Source of the DNA: Alphaproteobacteria bacterium
GTDB taxonomy: Bacteria > Pseudomonadota > Alphaproteobacteria > Puniceispirillales > UBA1172
DNA length: 19,654 nucleotides
NCBI GenBank assembly: GCA_021296375.1
Contig: JAGWAQ010000010.1
Location: 1 to 19,654 of the forward strand
Reading direction: 5' to 3'
In this document: positions 12,898 through 19,654 of the stretch, one piece after another
Layout: each line of letters opens with the position of its first letter
How positions within the stretch are numbered: position 1 is the stretch's first letter
Made by a program: the position numbers and the translations under genes
Notes under the pieces: model-generated
Told to the model about the DNA's origin: nothing
Seen by the model: only the letters and a program-made list of their open reading frames with translations
Databases searched by the model: none

Positions 12898-15338
12898 TGA
12901 GTGATGAAACCCCCATTGATCCGGAAATGACCGAAAACGAAGCCTATGACGCGGATTCGATCAAGGTTCTGCGTGGCCTTGACGCGGTGCGGAAACGCCC
13001 GGGGATGTATATCGGCGATACCGATGATGGCTCTGGCCTGCACCACATGATCTATGAAGTGGTGGATAACGCCATTGACGAAGCCCTCGCCGGGCATTGC
13101 GACCTCGTGCAGGTGATCCTCAATGGCAACGGGTCGGTCAGCGTGACGGATAACGGCCGCGGCATCCCGACGGATATTCACCCCGAAGAAGGCGTGTCGG
13201 CGGCGGAAGTCATCATGACCCAGCTCCATGCCGGCGGCAAGTTCGACAACAATTCCTACAAGGTTTCCGGCGGCTTGCATGGCGTCGGGGTTTCGGTTGT
13301 CAACGCGCTGTCCTCGGAACTCGATATGGTGATTTACCGCGGCGGCAAGAAACACACCATCAGCTTCACCCATGGCGAAGCGAAAGGCCCGCTTCAGGAA
13401 GTTGGCGATTGCGGGGATCAAACCGGCACCGAAGTCACCTTCCTGCCATCGACAGAAACCTTCACCAAAACCGAATTTGATTTCGCCACGCTCGAGCATC
13501 GTTTGCGGGAGTTGGCGTTCCTTAATTCCGGCGTCAACATCCGCCTGACCGACGACCGTCAAGCGGAACAGAAAGTCAGCACCTTCCATTACGAAGGGGG
13601 CTTGCGGGAATTCGTCAATTGGATCGACCGTTCACGCACCGCCCTTCATGAGGCCGTCACCGCCAATAGCGAAAAAGACGGCGTCGGGGTTGAGCTGGCG
13701 ATGGAATGGACCGACACCTACCATGAAACCTGCCTGTGCTTTACCAACAATATCCCCCAGCGCGACGGCGGCACCCACCTTGCGGGGTTCCGGGCGGCCT
13801 TGACGCGAATCATCAACAGCTACGCCCAGGAAAGCGGCATTGCCAAAAAAGAAAAGGTCCAGCTGTCGGGTGATGATGCCCGTGAAGGCCTGACGGCGAT
13901 CATTTCCGTCAAAGTGCCTGACCCGAAATTCTCATCCCAGACCAAGGACAAGCTGGTGTCATCTGAAGTTCGCCCGATTGTCGAATCGGCGGTCAATGAA
14001 GCGCTTTCCCAATGGTTTGAAGAACACCCCACGGAAGCCAGGAAAATCGTCTCGAAAGCCTATGAAGCGGCGTCGGCCCGGGAAGCGGCGCGAAAAGCCC
14101 GCGAGCTGACGCGCCGCAAAGGCGTGATGGATATCGCCAGCCTGCCCGGGAAACTGGCGGATTGCCAGGAAAAGGACCCGTCGAAGTCCGAAATCTTTCT
14201 GGTGGAGGGTGATTCCGCGGGCGGTTCTGCCAAACAGGGGCGTGACCGTGCCAATCAGGCGATCTTGCCCCTGCGCGGGAAGATCCTTAACGTCGAGCGT
14301 GCGCGGATTGACAAAATGTTGTCTTCAGCGGAACTCGGCACCTTGATCACCGCCATTGGCGCCGGTGTCGGCAATGCCGATATTGACCCTGAAAAAGCCC
14401 GTTACCACCGCATTGTCATCATGACAGATGCTGATGTTGATGGCTCGCACATCCGCACGCTGCTGCTGACGTTCTTCTTCCGTCACATGAAGCCGCTGAT
14501 TGAAAAAGGCTATCTGTACATTGCCCAGCCGCCGTTGTTCCGTGCCAAGCGCGGGTCATCGGAAGTCTACCTGAAGGATCAGCGCGAGCTGGATATGTAC
14601 CTGCAGGAAGCGGGGCTGAAAGACGCCATGCTGGAGGAAAAAAGCGGCAGTCAAATCATTGGTGAGGATCTGTCCAATCTTCTGACCAATGCCGGATCAG
14701 CGGTGCGCTGCATCAATTCCCTGGCGCGGACGGTTGGCTCAGCGCTTGTGGTGGAACAGGCCTCGATCGCCGGTTTGCTTAATGTCGAGGCGATTGCCAA
14801 TGCCGACGCCGCCCAATACCTGGCGCAACGGCTGGAAAGCCTGAGCGACCCCCTGGAACGCGGGTGGGAAGGCGCCATCGTCAATGATGATCAAGGCCGT
14901 CCGGTGATGGAAATCACCCGTACCCTACGGGGCGTGACGGAACGTTATCAGCTCGAGCCGCGGATTCTTTCAACAGAAGAAGCCCGCCGCCTTGATGACA
15001 TGGCCCCTATGCTGCAGGAACATTTCGCCCTGCCGCCGGTCTTGCATGCTGGCGGCGCCACGGCGACCGTCAATGGCCCGCTAGAACTGGTCGATACGGT
15101 CTTCCAATACGGCCGCAAAGGTGCCCAGATTTCGCGCTATAAAGGACTTGGTGAAATGAACCCCGAGCAATTGTGGGAAACCACCCTTGACCCCAATCAG
15201 CGCACCTTGCTGCAGGTTCAGATTGACCTTGAGGATGAAGCCGAAGATGCCTTCGCCACATTGATGGGGGAAGCGGTGGAAGAACGCCGCAACTTCATTC
15301 AGGCAAATGCCCTGAAAGTCGCCAATCTTGACGTGTAA
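12897..15338 (+). CDS. gyrB: DNA gyrase subunit B
   Basis: The 813-residue product is a full-length Gram-negative-type GyrB, the ATPase and TOPRIM subunit that with GyrA makes negative supercoils. The GHKL ATPase shows YEVVDNAIDEAL (53-64), DNGRGIP (85-91) and GGLHGVGVSVVNALS (125-139). The TOPRIM core has VEGDSAGG (436-443) and the metal-binding DADVDGS (511-517). The ~170-residue insertion of proteobacterial GyrB lies at about 560-730, and GLGEMNPEQLWETTLDP (750-766) closes the tail domain. R460 replaces the lysine at E. coli K447, a conservative change. AGGAG (12886-12890) is 6 bp before the ATG at 12897 and only 3 bp before the ATG at 12894, so the second ATG is preferred. It overlaps the recF stop. 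Confidence 0.97.
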   Translation: MSDETPIDPEMTENEAYDADSIKVLRGLDAVRKRPGMYIGDTDDGSGLHHMIYEVVDNAIDEALAGHCDLVQVILNGNGSVSVTDNGRGIPTDIHPEEGVSAAEVIMTQLHAGGKFDNNSYKVSGGLHGVGVSVVNALSSELDMVIYRGGKKHTISFTHGEAKGPLQEVGDCGDQTGTEVTFLPSTETFTKTEFDFATLEHRLRELAFLNSGVNIRLTDDRQAEQKVSTFHYEGGLREFVNWIDRSRTALHEAVTANSEKDGVGVELAMEWTDTYHETCLCFTNNIPQRDGGTHLAGFRAALTRIINSYAQESGIAKKEKVQLSGDDAREGLTAIISVKVPDPKFSSQTKDKLVSSEVRPIVESAVNEALSQWFEEHPTEARKIVSKAYEAASAREAARKARELTRRKGVMDIASLPGKLADCQEKDPSKSEIFLVEGDSAGGSAKQGRDRANQAILPLRGKILNVERARIDKMLSSAELGTLITAIGAGVGNADIDPEKARYHRIVIMTDADVDGSHIRTLLLTFFFRHMKPLIEKGYLYIAQPPLFRAKRGSSEVYLKDQRELDMYLQEAGLKDAMLEEKSGSQIIGEDLSNLLTNAGSAVRCINSLARTVGSALVVEQASIAGLLNVEAIANADAAQYLAQRLESLSDPLERGWEGAIVNDDQGRPVMEITRTLRGVTERYQLEPRILSTEEARRLDDMAPMLQEHFALPPVLHAGGATATVNGPLELVDTVFQYGRKGAQISRYKGLGEMNPEQLWETTLDPNQRTLLQVQIDLEDEAEDAFATLMGEAVEERRNFIQANALKVANLDV

Positions 15339-15357
15339 CCGCAGCTGGACCTGACCC

Positions 15358-16665
15358 ATGGCTGATCAGACTACCGCGCATCTCAGTATCCCGACGGTTG
15401 TCAGCAACACGGTGCTGGAAAACGTGCGGTGGATTGCGCTGGCGGGGCAACTGGCGGCTATTCTGATCGTTTATTTCGGGTTTGAATTCCCCCTGCCTAT
15501 TGTGCCTTGCCTGCTGGTGGTGGCGGCCTCCGCCCTGGTGGGGTTCGGGCAGTCGATTTACACCCGCAAAAACGCCAAGCTCAGCCGCGACGCGGTCCTT
15601 GCCTTGCTGGTTTTTGATACCGTCCAGCTGGCGGTGTTGATTTACCTCACCGGCGGGCTGGCCAATCCGTTTGTGATTATGCTGATCGCGCCGGTGACGG
15701 TGTCGGCGACGGTGTTGCCGCAACGCGATACCGTCATGCTGGTGGTGCTGGTGGTGGCGGTGGCGAGCGTCCTGACAGTAGCCCATAACCCCCTGCCTTG
15801 GGGGGACGCGCAATTTGTCGTGCCGCCGCTTTACATGGGGGGGTTATGGGCATCGCTGGTGCTGACGACTGTCTTTGTGGCGACTTATGCCGGTATCGTC
15901 TCGCGGCAATCGCGAAACCTTGCCCGCGGGCTGACGGAAGCGCGCCTGACCATGGCGCGGGAACATCAGATGGTGGCGCTCGGTAGTCTGGCGACGGCCG
16001 CCGCCCATAAACTTGGCTCACCCCTCAACACCATTACCCTGATCGCCCATGACCTCGATCAATTGAGCAAAGACAAAAGCTCCGGTGACTTGCGCGAGGA
16101 TATTTCAGCCTTGCTTGAGGAAACCGAGCGATGCCGGAAAATTCTGGCGGAATTGAACGAAGACGCGATCAAGCTGGGCCAGGAAAACGATGATCCCCTG
16201 CCCGTCAAGGCACTGGTCTCGGGGCTGGTTGATGAGAGATTTGAAGACCTGCGGGGGATGATCGAAGTGATGGGCGCCAGCATTGATGGCGCTGATGAAC
16301 CGCTGGTGATCCGCCGCCCTGAATTGCTTCATCCGCTGGAAACGGTGATCGAAAATGCCGCCCAGTTCACCTCAACGAAAGTTCAGGTCGCGCTGGAATG
16401 GAGCGCAACGAGCCTGGTCATCACGATTTATGATCCCGCGCCGGGCTTCCAGTCAACGGTGCTGCCGCGGATTGGCCATCCATACAACAGCAGTCGCCAA
16501 GGCAAGGACGGCCACATGGGGCTTGGGGTGTTTATCGCCTTGACCATGGTGGACCAGATGGGGGGCCAATTGAGCCTTCAAAACCGAAAGCATGGCGGCG
16601 CGCGTGTGGTGATCAGCTACCCTCGTGAGAAGATCGAAATGGCTGGACCCCCGGCCTATGCGTAA
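15358..16665 (+). CDS. regB: RegB/PrrB/ActS-type redox sensor histidine kinase with altered catalytic boxes
   Basis: The 435-residue protein has an N-terminal domain of about six membrane helices (about 22-182) and a C-terminal kinase. GGLANPF (99-105) matches the GGxxNPF quinone-site motif of RegB, and C259 in ETERCRKIL matches the redox-active cysteine position. The phospho-acceptor is H217 in ATAAAHKLGSPL. The residue after it is lysine (K218) where RegB and most HisKA kinases have glutamate. The G1 box reads DPAPGF (359-364), with alanine for the first glycine; N333 (ENAAQF) and MGLGVF (387-392) remain. RegB senses quinone/redox state and phosphorylates RegA, controlling respiration and energy genes. 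It starts 19 bp after gyrB and precedes regA. No senC/prrC gene lies between, unlike Rhodobacter. Family is clear; full activity is not. Confidence 0.87.
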   Translation: MADQTTAHLSIPTVVSNTVLENVRWIALAGQLAAILIVYFGFEFPLPIVPCLLVVAASALVGFGQSIYTRKNAKLSRDAVLALLVFDTVQLAVLIYLTGGLANPFVIMLIAPVTVSATVLPQRDTVMLVVLVVAVASVLTVAHNPLPWGDAQFVVPPLYMGGLWASLVLTTVFVATYAGIVSRQSRNLARGLTEARLTMAREHQMVALGSLATAAAHKLGSPLNTITLIAHDLDQLSKDKSSGDLREDISALLEETERCRKILAELNEDAIKLGQENDDPLPVKALVSGLVDERFEDLRGMIEVMGASIDGADEPLVIRRPELLHPLETVIENAAQFTSTKVQVALEWSATSLVITIYDPAPGFQSTVLPRIGHPYNSSRQGKDGHMGLGVFIALTMVDQMGGQLSLQNRKHGGARVVISYPREKIEMAGPPAYA

Positions 16666-16673
16666 AAGGGTTA

Positions 16674-16701
16674 TTGCGAAACCGGATTTTTGACCTATAT
16701 C
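16674..16701 (+). promoter_or_regulatory. regA: Weak candidate promoter between regB and regA
   Basis: TTGCGA (16674-16679), a 16-bp spacer and TATATC (16696-16701) lie in the 68-bp gap before regA, so regA might be transcribed beyond the regB level. Confidence 0.25.
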
Positions 16702-16733
16702 TAAGGCTGGAGACAGAGCAAAAGCTGGATACG

Positions 16734-17270
16734 ATGACCACCCAAACACTGACGCTATTGATTGTTGACGATGACGCGCCTTTGCGGGGGCGGCTGACCC
16801 GGGTGATGGAACGCCGCGGGTTTGAGGTGTTTGACGCCGAAGGCGTGCAAGATGCCCGCACGATTATCGAAAGCCAGAGCCTGACCCATGCTGTTCTTGA
16901 TATGAAACTTGAAGATGGCAATGGTCTTGATGTGGTGAAAATCATCAAGGACAAGCAACCCGATTGCCGCATCATCATGCTGACGGGGTTTGGCAATATC
17001 GCCACCGCCGTGGCGGCGGTCAAAGCGGGGGCGGTCGATTACCTGCCAAAACCAGCTGACCCGGAAGCCATTGCGGCGGCGTTGCTGCAGCAAGGTTCAG
17101 ACATTCCGCCCCCGCCGGAAGACCCGATGTCAGCGGATCGCGTGCGGTGGGAGCATATCCAGCGCGTTTATGAACAATGCGGGCGCAATGTTTCGGAAAC
17201 CGCTCGCCGGCTGAAACTGCACCGCCGCACCTTGCAAAGAATTCTTGCCAAGCATGCGCCGAGACCCTAA
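16734..17270 (+). CDS. regA: RegA/PrrA/ActR-type response regulator
   Basis: The 178-residue product has a receiver domain (1-about 118) with acidic residues D12-D14, phospho-acceptor D56 in AVLDMKLEDGNGL, T84 and K106 (YLPKPAD). A proline-rich linker (125-131) leads to a Fis-type helix-turn-helix with RNVSETARRLKLHRRTLQRIL (151-171), a segment almost invariant in RegA/PrrA/ActR. It is a global redox regulator that binds DNA when phosphorylated by RegB. The ATG at 16734 gives the canonical short N-terminus; a TTG at 16674 would add 20 residues and is unlikely. The receiver keeps all catalytic residues, in contrast to the altered partner kinase. Confidence 0.94.
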   Translation: MTTQTLTLLIVDDDAPLRGRLTRVMERRGFEVFDAEGVQDARTIIESQSLTHAVLDMKLEDGNGLDVVKIIKDKQPDCRIIMLTGFGNIATAVAAVKAGAVDYLPKPADPEAIAAALLQQGSDIPPPPEDPMSADRVRWEHIQRVYEQCGRNVSETARRLKLHRRTLQRILAKHAPRP

Positions 17271-17278
17271 TTCTAGGT

Positions 17279-17346
17279 TATTCCTGATCCGGGGGTATTC
17301 CTGACCCGGGAGTATTCCTGATCTGGGGGTATTCCTGACCCGGGGG
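17279..17346. repeat. 17-bp tandem repeat, four copies, between regA and metZ
   Basis: Units at 17279-17295, 17296-17312, 17313-17329 and 17330-17346 all begin TATTCCTGA and end in a C/G-rich part around CCCGGG or CTGGGG, differing at one to three positions. The array abuts TCCCCC, making GGGGGTCCCCC at 17342-17352. All three frames lack a sensible product and there are no spacers. Confidence 0.9.
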
Positions 17347-17389
17347 TCCCCCTAAGTTAAGGGAACAGAGCAAATGCGGAAGCCATTCA

Positions 17390-18571
17390 ATGACAAATAA
17401 ACCATGGCATAAGGACACCCTCAGCGTACGGGGCGGCCTTCGACGTTCACAATTTGACGAAACATCGGAAGGCTTGTTTCTGAATTCCGGCTATGTCTAC
17501 CCCAGCGCCGAAGACGCCGAAGCGGCCTTCAAGGGTGATCTGGAGCGATTTGTCTATTCGCGTTTTGGCAACCCCACCGTCGCCATGCTGCAGGATCGCC
17601 TGGCCGCGCTTGAAGGGGCGGAAGCCGGGCTTGTCACGGGAACGGGGATGGCGGCGATGTTTGCCGCTGTCGCCAGTGTCCTTAATGCCGGCGATCGGAT
17701 TGTCGCCAGCCGGGCGTTGTTCGGGGCGTGTTATTCGATTATTGATCAGGTCCTGCCGCGCTGGGGGGTTGAGCGCGAATTTGTCGATGGCACCAGTCTT
17801 GAGGCCTGGCAAAAGGCCTTGTCGCGACCGGCGCAGATTGTGTTTCTGGAATCGCCATCAAACCCGATGCTGGATATCGTCGATATCAAAGCTGTTGCGG
17901 AAATGGCCCATGCCGCGGGCGCCATGGTGGTGGTGGATAATGTCTTCGCCACCCCCACGGGCCAGAGCCCGATTGAACTTGGCGCTGATGTTGTGATGTA
18001 TTCGCTGACCAAATTTCATGACGGCCATGGCCGGGTGATGGGCGGGGCGTTGCTGGGCCGTGATGAGTTCATCAATGGCGATCTGCTGAAATTCTTCCGC
18101 ATGTCGGGGCCGGTGATCAGCCCTTTTAACGCCTGGGTTATCCTGAAATCACTTGAAAGCATGAGCCTGCGGGTTGAGCGTCAGGCCCGCAATGCCGCCC
18201 GAATCGCGGCGATGTTGGCGGATCATCCGATGATTGATGCCATGCGTTATCCTCATCACCCGTCGCACCCCCAGCATGAGCTGGCGATGCGGCAGATGAA
18301 CCATGGTGGCCCGTTGGTCACCTTTAACGTCAAGGGCGGCAAACCGGCGGCGTTTGCCATGATGAATGCCCTTGAGGTGATTGATATTTCTAACAACTTG
18401 GGGGATTCCAAGACCCTGATCTGTCACCCCTATTCCACCACCCACAGCAGCCTGTCGGAAGCGGAGCGGATGGATATGGGGATCACCGAAGGGACAGCTC
18501 GTCTGTCGGCGGGGGTTGAGCATATCGATGATCTGATCGGTGATCTCACGGCCGCGCTTGACAAGGCGTGA
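17390..18571 (+). CDS. metZ: O-succinylhomoserine sulfhydrylase (MetZ)
   Basis: The 393-residue product is a fold-type I PLP enzyme of the Cys/Met metabolism family. It should make homocysteine from O-succinylhomoserine and sulfide in methionine synthesis. Seen are YSRFGNPT (56-63), GTGMAAM (84-90) at the PLP phosphate site, ESPSNPML (154-161), D183 in VVDNVFATP and the PLP lysine K208 in YSLTKFHDGHGRVMGG. The HDGHGR segment after the lysine and SNNLGD with the SKTLICHPYSTTHS stretch favour MetZ over cystathionine gamma-synthase or O-acetylhomoserine enzymes, but specificity is not proven by sequence. The ATG at 17390 has GGAA at 17379-17382. The upstream region holds the 17-bp repeat array. 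Confidence 0.9.
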   Translation: MTNKPWHKDTLSVRGGLRRSQFDETSEGLFLNSGYVYPSAEDAEAAFKGDLERFVYSRFGNPTVAMLQDRLAALEGAEAGLVTGTGMAAMFAAVASVLNAGDRIVASRALFGACYSIIDQVLPRWGVEREFVDGTSLEAWQKALSRPAQIVFLESPSNPMLDIVDIKAVAEMAHAAGAMVVVDNVFATPTGQSPIELGADVVMYSLTKFHDGHGRVMGGALLGRDEFINGDLLKFFRMSGPVISPFNAWVILKSLESMSLRVERQARNAARIAAMLADHPMIDAMRYPHHPSHPQHELAMRQMNHGGPLVTFNVKGGKPAAFAMMNALEVIDISNNLGDSKTLICHPYSTTHSSLSEAERMDMGITEGTARLSAGVEHIDDLIGDLTAALDKA

Positions 18572-18578
18572 TGGGTTC

Positions 18579-19487
18579 ATGATTTCCCTTGATATGTCGT
18601 CAGTCTATGCCCTCGGGGCAGCCTTCAGCTGGTGCCTTGCCAGTGTCTTCGGCCATCGTCCGGCGGTCGAGCTGGGGTCTGTTCATTTCAACCGCTTGCG
18701 GATGGTGGTCAGCACGGCGATGCTGGCGATCTATGGTGTATTGACGGGGGTGACGTTCGCGGTGCCATCCGAAGCCATGGGGTTGATCGTTTTGAGCGGC
18801 TTGATCGGTGCCGCCGGCGGGGATTATTTTCTGTTCAAGACCATGCAGCGGCTGGGGCCACGGCGAACCGGCGTGCTGTTCGCGGCCAATGCGCCGATTG
18901 CCGCCGTGCTGGGCTGGATGTTCCTGAACGAAGTCTTGTCCACAAAACATGTGCTGGCCATTGTCATTGGCTTTGTGGGGATTGTGCTGGCGATTATTTA
19001 CGGCAAGCGGCGTGACCTTGCCCATGTATGGGAGAACATTACCCCGCCGCTTTGGCTTGGGGTGTTGTTCGGGATGATGGCTGCGCTGGGTCAGGCGATT
19101 GGCGTCTTGCTGATGCGGCCGGTAATGGAAGGTGGGCTTGACCCGGTGGTGGCGGGGTGCTTGCGGACATCGGTGGCGATGCTGGTGTTCTGGGCGATAC
19201 TGCCCGTCGATGCCATCAAAGGCCGCCTGCCGCCACGTTTCCTGCCGCCAAAGCATTTGATTATCCCTATTCTGTGCAACGGGTTTTTCGGCCTGGCCTT
19301 CGGCGTCGCGTTGCTGCTGAAAGCGCTGGAAACCGGCCCTGTCGGAACAGTCGCTATTTTGTCGGCAACATCACCCTTGATGCTGTTGCCATTTGTATGG
19401 GCGAAAACACGGTTGGTGCCGCCTGCTGGCGCCTGGGTCGGGGCGGTGCTGGTGGTGTTATGTTCAGCGATGCTGGTGGATGGATAA
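18579..19487 (+). CDS. EamA/DMT-family membrane transporter
   Basis: The 302-residue product is a ten-helix inner-membrane protein made of two EamA repeats. The first half ends with FAANAPIAAVLGWMFLNEVL, the typical P...G..FLNE signature, and the second with SATSPLMLLPFVWAKTRLV. DMT/EamA proteins export amino acids and other small metabolites; the substrate cannot be read here. It starts 7 bp after metZ and ends 3 bp before a LysE/RhtB-type gene, so it may export intermediates of the homoserine-methionine branch (inference). The ATG at 18579 is chosen; one at 18594 is also possible, and both have weak ribosome-binding sites. Confidence 0.88.
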   Translation: MISLDMSSVYALGAAFSWCLASVFGHRPAVELGSVHFNRLRMVVSTAMLAIYGVLTGVTFAVPSEAMGLIVLSGLIGAAGGDYFLFKTMQRLGPRRTGVLFAANAPIAAVLGWMFLNEVLSTKHVLAIVIGFVGIVLAIIYGKRRDLAHVWENITPPLWLGVLFGMMAALGQAIGVLLMRPVMEGGLDPVVAGCLRTSVAMLVFWAILPVDAIKGRLPPRFLPPKHLIIPILCNGFFGLAFGVALLLKALETGPVGTVAILSATSPLMLLPFVWAKTRLVPPAGAWVGAVLVVLCSAMLVDG

Positions 19488-19490
19488 GTG

Positions 19491-19654
19491 ATGGTTGATA
19501 CGGTTTATGTGCAGTCTGTGGTGTTCGCGGCGTTGATGGTGGGGACGCCTGGCCCCGCCAATATGGTGTTGCTGACCGCCGGGGCGAATATTGGCTACAC
19601 TCAATCCCTGCCGTTTCTGGTGGGGGTGATCGTCGGCAAATTATTGCTTAACCT
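19491..19654 (+). CDS. LysE/RhtB-family exporter (N-terminal part, cut by window edge)
   Basis: An open frame from ATG 19491 (or GTG 19488) runs to the window end, about 54 codons. It shows a first membrane helix and the family signature TPGPANMVLLTAGANIGY then SLPFLVGVIVGK, matching the PGP and glycine-rich start of LysE/RhtB amino-acid exporters. It lies 3 bp after the EamA gene and likely shares its transcript. Substrate and C-terminus are unknown. Confidence 0.85.
   Translation, partial: MVDTVYVQSVVFAALMVGTPGPANMVLLTAGANIGYTQSLPFLVGVIVGKLLLN

Noticed and set aside
12771..13589. 272-codon open frame opposite recF/gyrB
   Set aside because: Antisense shadow of strongly conserved coding sequence in a GC-rich genome; no motifs and no ribosome-binding site.
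17279..17346. CRISPR array
   Set aside because: The 17-bp units are directly adjacent with no unique spacers and no cas genes nearby.
17347..17389. SAM-II-type riboswitch before metZ
   Set aside because: Such elements occur before alphaproteobacterial met genes, but I could not find the conserved pseudoknot sequence; the spacer is mainly the 17-bp repeat array. A covariance-model search would settle it.
18600..19256. 218-codon minus-strand open frame opposite the EamA gene
   Set aside because: Gln/His/Pro-rich composition typical of an antisense shadow of a membrane protein gene.

Overview
The window is chromosomal, from a moderately GC-rich alphaproteobacterium, and reads as housekeeping DNA around the replication-initiation cluster. 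The evidence is the run rpsT-dnaA-dnaN-recF-gyrB, a RegB/RegA (PrrB/PrrA, ActS/ActR) redox two-component pair, ubiE/ubiB and coaBC/dut as neighbours, and a PLP-dependent MetZ. The dnaA-dnaN-recF-gyrB linkage fits Rhodospirillales-like or SAR116-like lineages better than typical Rhizobiales, but the genus cannot be set from sequence alone. No rRNA, tRNA, insertion sequence, prophage or CRISPR array was seen.

Layout. Positions 1-240 (-) hold the start of a secreted SH3-domain protein, divergent from a D-2-hydroxyacid dehydrogenase (453-1439, +). A leftward group follows: coaBC, dut and a MoeB/ThiF-like E1 enzyme (4142 down to 1440), overlapping or nearly touching, then ubiE-ubiB (6573 down to 4229). 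From 6615 every gene runs rightward: mutM, a small secreted protein of unknown function, rpsT, dnaA, dnaN, recF, gyrB, regB, regA, metZ, an EamA exporter and the start of a LysE/RhtB exporter that runs off the window end.

The genes cover chromosome initiation and the sliding clamp (dnaA, dnaN), repair (recF, mutM), dUTP control (dut), supercoiling (gyrB), ubiquinone synthesis (ubiE, ubiB), coenzyme A synthesis (coaBC), redox signalling (regB/regA, whose sensor carries a quinone-site motif) and methionine synthesis (metZ) with two likely amino-acid exporters.

The most unusual locus is coaBC. Its product has an extra N-terminal Cro-like helix-turn-helix domain joined by an Ala/Ser/Thr-rich repeat linker to a complete CoaC-CoaB enzyme. 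Its AT-rich upstream region carries two GTGAA-N5-TTCAC palindromes 52 bp apart, flanking a consensus -10 box. This suggests, as inference, a CoA-synthesis enzyme that represses its own promoter. Other oddities are a RegB-like kinase with lysine instead of glutamate after the phospho-accepting histidine, and several short tandem repeats (15 bp x3 in mutM, 15 bp x3 in ubiB, 12 bp x4 in the coaBC linker, 17 bp x4 before metZ, 11 bp x2 before the dehydrogenase).
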